In this document: piece after piece, positions 54,073-64,000 of the stretch
Numbering within the stretch: the stretch's first letter is position 1
Layout of the letters: every line of letters begins with the position of its first letter
From: Styela clava
Lineage: Eukaryota; Chordata; Ascidiacea; Stolidobranchia; Styelidae
Assembly: GCF_964204865.1 (NCBI RefSeq)
Contig: NC_135255.1
Span: forward strand, 15,839,135-15,903,134
Direction: 5' to 3'
DNA length: 64,000 nt
Made by a program: the position numbers and the translations under genes
The notes under the pieces: generated by a model
Seen by the model: only the letters and a program-made list of their open reading frames with translations
Database searches by the model: none
What the model was told of the DNA's origin: nothing

Positions 54073-55279
54073 CCTTGGTTAAAAGCAATATAAAGAGAAT
54101 AAGGGCCGAAGCCAATGATGGAATTCAGGAACTTAACTCACTAACAACAGGTTTCTGCCATTTCAGAAAATGTTGCTACGTAAGCTGTATCAGTATGAAA
54201 ATAAGATATAATATTAGCTGTCCGTTGCCATGCATTTACCTATTCGTCTCGATCATTTACCTAACATATATAACAATCACTGGTCATTCCATATGTAATT
54301 AAACGATGCGTCACAGCGAACTATTAAAAAGGTTATCACCAGTCATTTGATAAGAATTCAATTATGGGCCACCAGTTTCTACCTACAACAGACTACATAT
54401 TATAAAACTACGCTGTTACTGTCTGCTTTTAACAGTACAAATAGTGAACTAGAGTTAAGTTGATCGTCTACTAAAATACGAACCAATCCACAAACAGTTT
54501 GTTGAAATATATCGACCCTAATAGAGACACTGATAGCTAAAAATAGTTGAAGCCTGAGAACGTGTATTGTACAAATGCAACAAAATATGGCAGTCGAGAT
54601 TGAGACAAACACAATGAAAGTAACAAAGTTGTGAGAAAATGCAAGCAAGGATACATGGCTGAAATGCCAAGACTAGACAGATCTTCAATAACAGATATTC
54701 AAAAAAATCTATCTTCAGTCAGGGAGGCATCCAGCATATTGAATGATTCATTTTATGGAGCTTTGGCAAGTTGATAAAAGTGAGACTATTAATTTTTTTC
54801 AGGCAAAATCATTAAATGCAGCTTTGCATATTGCTAAAGTCTGACTATGAAAATCGGAAGAAATATTGAAACCGCCTCAATTCAGTTATTACAACATGTT
54901 GCTCTATTGTAGTATTTCCCAAATTTCCATATGGTGTAAGTAATTATGGTTGTATAATAACGTGAGATGATACCATATATTGCAATTAGTAGATTTCCTG
55001 TAAGCCACTACAGACTTAACACTGTTTACATAAACACTACAAGAATCGTTAAATTTTTGTAAGCGGAGATACAGTGATACAATTTCACAAGTTGTAATTT
55101 GCCTATGAAAGATTGCATGAATATGGAAACTTAGAGAAAAACATTTGTTCACTCCATGGAAGGAAAGAAATGATCCAAGATTCGAGGTTTAACCTGGTCG
55201 TTTTACCAGTCGGTGAATAAGGCAGGCAAAGTGGTGAGGTGAAAATTGGCAAGAAGTGTTTTTATCCTCAATTGTATCA
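54073..55279. other. convergent intergenic region between CAP and PAICS
   Basis: No domain-bearing frame and no inverted-end element recognised. The PAICS 3' UTR must start here on the minus strand below 55280. Small frames on either strand lack support. Confidence 0.4.
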
Positions 55280-58200
55280 TCATTCTTGTTGCATCTCCCT
55301 TCTCATTTCCATATCAGCTTTTTTCAATTTGAGCCAATTAGAGAAGAGCTGGACTCGTAATTTTGACCAGACAACAACATCATGTTGGGCAAGAATTTGT
55401 GCTGCAGCTTGGGCAGCCATTTCTGGATCTATAATAGTTGCACAGCCAAGACCTTAAAAATTAGAAAAAATTTTTTACATCACATATAAATTGACAGTAA
55501 GTATCTTGAATTATAAGAATGGGGAAATAAACGAATAATGCACAAATGAGTCCAAAACAGACTTTTTGTAAAACACCCAGTTCGATCTGTGAAAATCCAT
55601 GTGGCATTGGAATTTCTTTGAAGTTTGCAAAATTTGAAAAATAACAACGATGTAAAAAATGTAACCGCTTTCCAAGAGACACTTTCATGTTTAGCTATCG
55701 ACAATAATGAAATCATTTTGTCAAATAAAAACCTTATTATAAATACTTTGGTTGCTTTTTAAAATGGTATAGTTCATCCTTATCCAATACACATATGCTC
55801 TGATATATGTCTACAGAAAGCGCAACTTACCTGACGGCAGTCTGAGTGACGACCAAATATCAGAAGTTGCCCACTGAGCAGATACCGGAGGACAATTAAT
55901 AACAGGCAAACAACTGTTTCCTGCCATGACTGGACCTAACCCATTGCTGCGTCCAGCAACAGCTATAATCACAGTTGGAATGTGTAACGATTCTCCCTCT
56001 AATTTTGACAATATTTTCAAGGTCTCCTCAGTGCCCTTGTGTGCTGAAGTCACTCGCAGAATGCATTTCACAGCTAACTTATCACAAGTGTTTCGAATCT
56101 TCTCACAGTGGCTTTTGTCAGATGCTGAACCCATTAACACAACAACTTGACCTAAACATATATAAGAAACATGATAGATTAAAATTCATTCAGTCGCTAA
56201 TAGAATAAGACAACGTACAAAATTGTACATTTTCGACATTTCTCAGCTCATAAACAAAAATTGCCTCGGTAATATAATATGCCTGTTATACATAAAATAA
56301 AGATCGGGACCTCCTGAAGTATGCGCACCAAGATGACGCATAACCTGAACTCAGGTTGTGTACCAGGTTAGGGTTGGTCCAAAAATTGTTTTTCTCGCAA
56401 CCCAGTAGATCTGTACAATTAAGTGGTCAAACTCTTGGAGTCCTTATATTAAACAATAAACAACTTGATTCCAAATTCACGACAAGTACAATAAAAACAA
56501 AAACATCAAGATCAGGGGTCACCTATTTGATATGTCTAGATTGAAGGAAGGACATACATTTTACTGTTTACACCCGTAACTTGTGATGAAATTGAATTAT
56601 AGCCACCTAATGTGGCCAACGTGGCACTATCGCCGAACGATCTGAAGATGTTAATACAACTTAATAGGTTTGTGGCAAATCGAGGGTTTTAGTTAGTTAG
56701 CGAGCGTCAAGCATGCTACATCTTGCAATTTATTTTTTTGTTTTAGTGTAGCAGTAATGTTTAGGTTAATAAAAGTCCTGAAAACGATATAAATGAGTTT
56801 CCCTCAAATGGTTTCACTATACAACTATTTCCAAATCAAAGCTATTTGATATGAGAAATTTCAAGTAACTATCATTAGAAACAAAAGTTTTTTTTGAACT
56901 ATAGAAAATTAAACGTAATAAGTTCTACACCAGGCCTGCACAACTCGAATTACCACGAGGACCGTAAGCATAAATCTGAAAGCCAGGCGGGTCACATCCA
57001 TATTTCACAAGATGAACTACAAATCAAAATAATTTTGTGAAACAGTTAAATTTAATGAAACACTTTCATTACTGGGGAGCTTAAAAATATGAAGAATCTT
57101 ATTTACTTGATTAAAAACAAGGTACAGTATTTTTGCATATGAGATGGCAAATATGTATTTAGTGGCTCATCTACCTTGGAAACCCACCCTTCATTTTCAA
57201 TATTTCTTTTTTATTAGAATTAGGTATTGCGTGTTGCAGTATAAACTGACTGCAAAAAAACATTTTACTCAGGTTCAGTTTTGTAAAATCGTCCCAAATA
57301 TCTGTATGACAATTTATTTAGTCATATCTACCATTATTGGATATTTCCATTGTAGGCTAGACAAACAATCCATTTAGTAGCAATAGAACTTCCTCTGTTG
57401 TACTTTTTTGACAGTTAAATTACATTTTTCTACAAAATCTGCTCTAATTTATTTGAAATTTGACAGTAAATAGTAATATCTTTTGTGCAAGAATTTCTGC
57501 ATTGTTCATAAATGAAGGAATTGTTTTTTAAGTTCTAAATTTGAATCAAAAAAGATACTTCAGTTTCATAACAACTAGTAAAAAGTAATGGGGTTATTAA
57601 TAGGTTGCTGATATGCACTAATGGATGTGAGATTGTATACCAATATTGTTTTAAGCGTGATTCAGTCTGAATACTGAGATATCTGAATCAGGGTTTCCCA
57701 AACTAGGGGGCGAGGGGTCAAGAGATGAATTTTAGGGGTCGCGAAGGGCACATCAGTTTTACACAAAGTTCGATATTTACTGAAACTGGTGCAAAACATA
57801 AATCTCACGATTTTGAATATGATCGGAGTAGCGCCGCGCCTGCATAACAATGCCTGCTTTGATTGTTAGACCCGAGAAGTGACGTGTTTCCAAATCACGG
57901 TATCACGGAAGTATCTAGCGGGCCGTATGTTGTGCAGGCCTGTTCTACACAATTACGATAACATACGTTAATTGTTAATTTTATCTAATTTGATTTACCA
58001 AAAAAAGTGGACATAATCATTGTAAATTTAAACACACATGTATCTATTATCGCCACTTGACACAAATAGATTAGGGTCAAGGATTAGAAAGTGTGTCAAC
58101 AGGATACTCTAAGAATGAGGCATGTTACCTGTTTATCAAATCTATCATGTGACTGAAGTAGACTGGTGAGGGATGCAGGATGAAATAAAATAAATTTTCG

Positions 58201-59180
58201 TTACCCCCAACCATGATCAATAAAAACTAAGGTTTAGTACGATAACTTTGCACACAGATGAGATGACCATAATCATGAAATGTCTATTCCTCGATGCATA
58301 TTAATAAAGAAATCCTTCAAAAGTAATGCCAGTTGCCAGTAAGGATTTTGAAACACAGGTCGTGGTCTAATACCAACAAATACCTCTGCTGTGTATTATA
58401 ACACCATAAATATACAGCGAACTAAATTTTGAATGAGGAATAAAAAATTCAAAAACCTTTTGATATTTCTAATGAGTTTCTGAATTCCTCAGCCATTTGA
58501 TGGCAAGTATCCGCAACCCAGGTAAAGTTTTGTTTCAAATTTTGCATTTCTACATCAGTGATCTCTGTTCCTCTGAGATTCCGATAAACCTAGAAGAATA
58601 TTTCGAATACAGTTAAGCATAACAAGTTAAAAAGTTCGGCAATTCAACTACAATTTTCGGCGCTCCAGCAGAAGTATGACCTAAATGGAGGTACCAAATT
58701 TTGTTCGCCTATTTTACATCAAATTGTATAAAGGGATGGAAATCTATGGGCAGGGGGTATATTCACTTGGCTAACCCAGACAGTCCCCAAACTCATAATA
58801 GAACTAAGGAAAGTCGGAATAAAATTATTGCCTAACCTGAGCCTGGTACACACCCTACGGGGAGTACCCAATTTTCAATGTCTCCTCAGTCAAAAATAGG
58901 CTTGAGGCGAAAAATTACTCATTTGTAGATAGTTTCCTGCCTATAGTAAATGAAACTCATCTCCTCTCTCATTATCAAATTGAGGAAACTTCATTATAAT
59001 GTAAAAATCTTACACAAACTAGACTTCAAAAATCTGCATTACCTGTTTATCCATCATTAATCTCTTGTCACCATTTTGCCAAATCCTCCAAGAGTCGTTA
59101 TCAATAACATCAGCCAGGATAATCTCGTTCGTATCACTGCAAACACCAAACTCAATCTTCATATCAATGAGGCTGACATT
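55280..59180 (-). CDS. PAICS: PAICS, bifunctional AIR carboxylase / SAICAR synthase (3' exons)
   Basis: Cytosolic purine-synthesis enzyme: converts AIR to CAIR (C-terminal AIRC domain) and CAIR plus aspartate to SAICAR (N-terminal domain). Four exons visible on the minus strand: 59180-59043 ([27 protein letters not shown], the end of SAICAR synthase), 58589-58457 ([20 protein letters not shown], linker helix), 56151-55831 ([61 protein letters not shown]) and 55452-55280 ([15 protein letters not shown] to stop TGA). Phases join exactly. The G-S-x-S-D, S-A-H-K and G-R-S-N-G-L-G-P motifs are those of class II AIR carboxylase. The first ~195 residues (ATP/SAICAR core) are not found between 59181 and 64000, so the gene probably continues past the right edge. 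Confidence 0.92.
56305..56380 (+). repeat. R3-family short element (PAICS intron)
   Basis: CTCCTGAAGTATGCGCACCA, AGATGACGCATAACCTGAAC and GTGTACCAGGTTAGGGTTGG; same unit as in the loop at 19115-19250. Confidence 0.6.
56931..57942. mobile_element. hAT element with perfect 8-bp TSD (PAICS intron)
   Basis: TTCTACAC at 56923-56930 and 57943-57950. Ends CAGGCCTGCACAACTCGAAT and TATGTTGTGCAGGCCTG are mirrored over CAGGCCTGCACAAC. About 1.0 kb. A second, partial hAT begins inside at 57689 (CAGGGTTTCCCAAACTAGGG) and shares ACATAAATCTCACGATTT with 51954-52237. No transposase frame. Confidence 0.87.
57689..57870. mobile_element. partial hAT nested in the PAICS-intron hAT
   Basis: CAGGGTTTCCCAAACTAGGG then GGGGTCGCGAAGGGCACATC and GGTGCAAAACATAAATCTCA. 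Related to 51954-52237; the right terminus is not evident, so it may be truncated. Confidence 0.55.
58655..58875 (+). repeat. dispersed repeat R3, long copy (PAICS intron)
   Basis: GGCGCTCCAGCAGAAGTATG, TTTTGTTCGCCTATTTTACA, GACAGTCCCCAAACTCATAA, AGCCTGGTACACACCCTACG and GGGAGTACCC. Lies between two PAICS exons. Longest of the three full copies in this orientation. Confidence 0.72.
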
Positions 59181-59211
59181 CTGAAAATATTTCAAGATAG
59201 AATAAGATTTT

Positions 59212-59325
59212 CATATTTATCTCAGGAGAGAGGAAAATCAAAATAATGGCTTAATTATATGACCTACCTGGGCCTCACGTTCGGCTTCAAGTCGAGTATG
59301 GGGTTCAGTGTTAACTCTAAGGAAA
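59212..59325 (-). repeat. SINE tail fragment (PAICS intron)
   Basis: CATATTTATCTCAGGAGAGAGG, ATGGCTTAATTATATGACC and CAAGTCGAGTATGGGGTTCAGT (longest quoted parts are approximate matches) follow the tail side of the reverse SINE at 10473-10835. The head is missing. Confidence 0.5.
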
Positions 59326-59329
59326 TTAT

Positions 59330-62300
59330 GAGTGCGAAAGTGTTTCGCAGTCGAAAAAAAAAGTGCGAAAGTGCTTTTTCTGATTTTAACTAGTTAGGTG
59401 CCCTAGCTTTCGTTTAAACTCATTTCAAACAGCATAGATACTCGAAAAAGCGATCCTCCCGTTAATATTATGAATTGAAGTCTTTCCGTTAACGGAGTTT
59501 CGTTTAAACCCTTGTTAAAAACAAGGGAATTCATCAAAGGACACCTGATAAGCACACTTGCCGGGAATAAAAGTTTCGTGCAATCAACCACCAGCGTCAG
59601 TAACGAAGCGCACTCCCCCACCTGAACAGACAAGCCTTGCAAACTTGTTTCTTCCATCTAACAGACACCGATTGATACATGCAGATATTAGTTACTACCG
59701 GCCATAGCTAGGGAGGGGGGTCATTTGTACAAAACCCGGGCAAAATGACATCCCCATGACCCATCACCAATATCGCTTTAGTATAACACGCTTTCTCGTC
59801 CGAAAGAATATGCTTGAAAGTAGTCCGCCCTCTTCCCTTTTAAGAGATTTGGGAAATAACGCAAGATCACCATGAAAGTACCTCTGTTTTCATAGATAGA
59901 CCTACTTTCTATCGAAGATTTTTTTTCCGAAATATTACGCAAGATCACTTTGAAATCCCTTTCATGAGCTAGCTTGGCCTAATTTATATTATACTGTCTC
60001 ACGGATTACGCTAAGACGTGTAATTTTCAAATATCGACTTGCATTGGTTTGCGTGCCAGTTAGTTCAAATCGGGTAGAAAACATCATATATTTGCAAATT
60101 TTTTAGAAATGCCATGTACTTCCAGCATTTATAAATAACGCTCTCTCTAATGCTGCAGACCTAGTATGAAATATTCGCATCTCAACGCCACTTTCAATTA
60201 CACTAATAGTAATGATGACACCAAAGAGTTTTCCTTTGCGAAGGTACAGGAAATACAACAGGGTGATTCTTGAAAAAAACATGAATGTAAAAAATAAACG
60301 AATGACATGATAGTGGTTCCCAAATAATTTCGAGTGTGACCGAAATACCAATCCATTTGATAACTCTTTCGACCACGTGAACGCCGAAATCCTGGAAATT
60401 TAAGTTGAAAGAGAAGTACGCATTCTCACATAAATAATCGCGATATATAATCGTTCATGTGCACAAATCTCACATGTAGCATCGGTTAGTTGTGCATGAA
60501 ATGTAAAACTCTTATGTGTGTGCTTTTCAATTTCAATAAAATCAAATTCGTTTTTCCATGCACCATTACTTGTAATTTTAATATTAATTGCGTTCCGAGT
60601 TTGTAAAGTTTAGAAACCTCTTGTATATACCATTACCACTATTTTGATTGGCTAAAGAAAGATAACACGTAACCGCTTTTCGGCAACATGGTATTCGTTT
60701 TATATCTGCTTTGAACAGAGAAAAAAACATGTGCCCTCTCAGTCATCTGATCACAATCAAAAATCCGTATTCATTTTTTTCGCGATTGCTGCAATCGTTA
60801 TTATTAAGGGTTTTCGTCAACTGAAAAATAAACATCGTTCTGTTAATAATATATTTCAGGCCATGTTCTTTATATCCTGCCATAATTAGCAAATCTTTAT
60901 TAAGCAACCCATGATTATAAAATAGCTTTGCTTATCATTTGCTGCTGAATCTTGTGCTATCGCTTGTCAATTATAGCAGAGACGTAAGGAACATATTTAA
61001 AATTTTCCATGTTTATACAGAAATTAGCGACGTTATCAGCGCCAACTAACAGAAAATAACTTATCATAAAACACAATTAAAATTCAGTCGGTAATAAATG
61101 GCGCTAAGGTGATGCCATACAGAACAAAAAGATTTGGTCGCGAGAATTACCTTAGATGACTGTATAACGATGTTGTTTTATAAGCGGAAGGTAGAACAAT
61201 CAAATTTAATAAAAACAAACGGGGGTTACGACACCCGTAACACATCAAGTTCATTAGACATCTCTAAAGACTTCTAAGTTGGTTACTCGATTACACTATA
61301 CTATCAATATTACACTTATTACACCTGTTTGAGTATTCCGGACAATTTCGAATTTGAAATAAACGAAAACTCAACATATCATAATTAATACACAAAAGTA
61401 AAATAAACATTCATCGAAAAAGTTATTATTTAAGAACAACAACATAATCGTATAATTCCGCCCAAACCCCGATGTTCGCAAGTGAGATGATAAATAAATA
61501 CTTTCCGTGTATTCGATAAATCAACTTCTGCAAACAGTCTTGGTGCAAAATATTTCCATCCAGTGATATGCTTACAAATATTCTCTGCGTTAATATCATA
61601 ACCTCGCCTATAGGACTGGGCAAAATATTCGTATCGTTTCAATTCCATACTTTGCGCCAAAAAAGGTACCAACAAAGCTTCCTAATTTTAGAAGAGTCAA
61701 AATAAATAGACTATTCGAAATAAATATCCCAGATTTCAAACTCCGTATATTGGCAGCATGAATTAGCCGTTTCATGTAGGAGCCGCACATACAATTGAAT
61801 GTCGAAAATTAAAAGTTAAATTGACGTTCCGAGAGCCCACACATGGTATAACATGTACAGGCTATAACCAGAAAAAAAATGACAAGTCATAATCCTTCTA
61901 ATGTGCTTTCAATTAGCTCGTTAGTGATCCCTCCCATCCTTGGCCAAGTAATGTTTCGAAAATGTGAACCTTCCACTCAGCCATGCATGGCGGGTGGAGT
62001 GTTGAAATCGTGAACAAGAGTATAACGTAAAATCAATCGTGAATTTCGATGTAACAACGCACACTGTCTCCGTCATGAATTGCGCCTATTAACATCGGAA
62101 ATGATTAAATTCGTTATATTTTGAGTATTTTTGCACCAACAATTAGGGCGTGATTATCAAAATGGGGAATTTGCAAATTCCGTAAATAAAATTGTAACAT
62201 TTTAGCTATAATTATCACCGGGCAGGGGCGCAGACAGGATTTTTTCAACTGGAGATTAGGGGGAAGTTAAAACATTACACCAAAACTGCAATTCGCGACG

Positions 62301-64000
62301 ACGTAATGCGTTTATAACTAAAATGTAAGGTCGTTCACGGCGAAATTTCGCAGTTACGTGTAGCCCTTTGCCCAACGGTCCGAAGTCCTATTTTAAAACA
62401 TCGACCATTTATCCGTAGTCAGCGGGCATCCGCATCTAGAAATGAAACATTAAAAATCGCGAAAATTAAATTTGGAAAGATCTATAACTGGCAGATGTCA
62501 GTAGTGTCATCATGGTTTATATGTACAAAAACAAGCTCGCTTGTAGCGACGATCAAAATCATGAAAATGTGAAACTATTACTTGAAAATTATTGTTAATG
62601 AAGTTAAATTTTTATTGGCATCCAATGATTATTTCATAATTTTGTCATAATCGAAGGCTGCAGTAAATTTTTTGTCGCCGCGATCGTGTTGTTAAACTAT
62701 ATTAAAGCATGTTTTTATTCACTAGCAAATATTAATTCTCACGTAACGGCGGGCATCGTAGTTTGGTTTTTATATTTCGGATAGAATTGTGAATTCACAT
62801 CGGCGAAGATTTTAAAGACAACTATTAATGAGCGCATTCACAACGAAAATTGATTTTGTTCTGATTTTTATCTTCTGTGTAGGATTTGTATCAGTTCGTA
62901 AATTACGGTCCCGAGTTTAAGCGAACAATAATATTATTACTGACCCCGGGATGCGATATTTGTGAAGCAGATAGTTGACATTTCTATGCTTTTAATTTTA
63001 GATCGTGTCCGTGTTACTTTCGTATTAAATAATAATTGAAAAACTCCGCAAATTGGTTATCTCTTGAGTACTCAGTGTTAAGTATTTACGTAACTCAGCT
63101 TTGGGTTAAAACACTGATAGTAACTAAACACGTGAATAAATCGGCAATAATGGCATTTCGACATGGTCAAAATAATATTTCTCTCCAATATCTCACGAAA
63201 GTTCCATAAAATACATTATTTACTTGTCTTACTTATCGACGTTTCTAAATTTACAAAAACGATGTTGACACGCTTTATACAAAATCGTTTCAAATTTATT
63301 GTTTCTCCATGTTAGCGATAGCCGTCTGGTTAATTCTTACCCGTAACTCGTTGTAAAGTAATGTTAATAAATTGTGTTTTGCTTTCCAATGCGCGGTTAA
63401 CCGCGGTAAATTCGTTTCATGGTGAGGAAGGAAAATACGTTTTCCGGAATTGCAATCAACAATTACACATTTTTTATTTATCATTATCAGCGCCGAATAA
63501 AAAAGATAACATATCGTGAAGACGAAAAAAGTCGTTGAAACTTGAGTTGAATTAGTTGCAATTAGCGCCTGATTAGGCACCAGAGCACTCGAGCCCAATG
63601 TTTTTAGCATTAGTCGCATATGTAAAATATCCTTAATGAAGTGCTGTTTATTAAAGTCATCTCGTCTTATGGCCACGCAGAAATGCCTTCATTGCCGAAT
63701 TATATAATCACAATTTTAAATCAACATTCAGGATTGGCACAAACTCAGATTTGCGAGGTTTATCTGTAAATTAATACAGACACCATAAAAAAATTATAAA
63801 AGTTAATTATCGTCTTAAATATCTGCATTCCGGCATCGATAATAATAATACCATTCGCTTAAAATTGGGACGGTAAATTTACAAACGTTGATAGGTAATA
63901 TCAAGTCATCGCAAATGTTTATTTTGGTTTTGAAATTTGTCGTTAATGCCCTTAACAGCTGTTGCCGATGTGAACGCACGCGTAAGTCTGGATTGCCAAA
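59330..64000. other. 4.7 kb without a recognised gene
   Basis: Expected position of upstream PAICS introns or exons, but I find none of the SAICAR synthase core motifs on the minus strand. A 126-codon minus frame at 63296-63676 and shorter frames at 59403-59657, 60103-60351 and 61430-61790 lack a recognisable domain. Near 62222 the CAGGGGCGCAGACAGGATTT stretch resembles 28963 (CAGTGTCGCAGCCAGGATTC), probably ends of one old transposon family. Confidence 0.4.

Noticed and set aside
63296-63676. 126-codon minus frame as a possible PAICS 5' exon or new gene
   Set aside because: No similarity to SAICAR synthase and no known motif; a clear splice context is lacking.

Overview
The window is AT-rich nuclear DNA from an invertebrate animal. 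It has intron-split metazoan genes, GT-AG junctions, a tRNA-derived SINE and very many short DNA transposons. The fused PAICS enzyme, a CAP with a WH2-like linker, RICTOR and an LGR-type receptor all fit Metazoa. The repeat texture suggests a tunicate (ascidian) to me, but that is inference without a database.

Layout. (1) 413-4609 (+): last seven coding exons of a glycoprotein-hormone/relaxin-type (LGR/RXFP-like) GPCR, entering from the left edge. (2) 5626-10107 (-): complete RICTOR, the mTORC2 subunit, as one uninterrupted 1493-codon frame. (3) 10.3-19.4 kb: a dense transposon zone with a four-level nest (repeat B > hAT > 7-bp-TSD transposon > hAT). (4) 21199-23605 (-): a two-exon gene for a 353-residue Ser-rich acidic protein I do not recognise. 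(5) 23.9-31.5 kb: hAT remnants, a palindromic element with 9-bp target duplication, and a roughly 3.4-kb direct segmental duplication carrying a GA-rich minisatellite. (6) 32066-35653: second copy of the 3.6-kb transposon, inverted relative to the first. (7) 37.8-39.0 kb: a hAT-like MITE and a piggyBac-like MITE. (8) 39556-52530 (+): the whole coding region of adenylyl cyclase-associated protein (CAP), whose introns hold many MITEs. (9) 55280-59180 (-): last four exons of PAICS, convergent with CAP. (10) 59.3-64.0 kb: no exon recognised; probably PAICS intron or upstream DNA.

The genes are unrelated housekeeping or signalling genes (mTORC2 signalling, actin turnover, purine synthesis, hormone reception) and not a pathway cluster. 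The two strongest observations are these. In CAP, two adjacent exons at 43247-43580 and 44240-44417 each encode a proline-rich plus WH2-like linker, and intron phase permits exactly one of them per mRNA. A terminal-inverted-repeat transposon occurs twice, with different 7-bp target duplications but the same hAT passenger inside, so it appears to have moved after being invaded.
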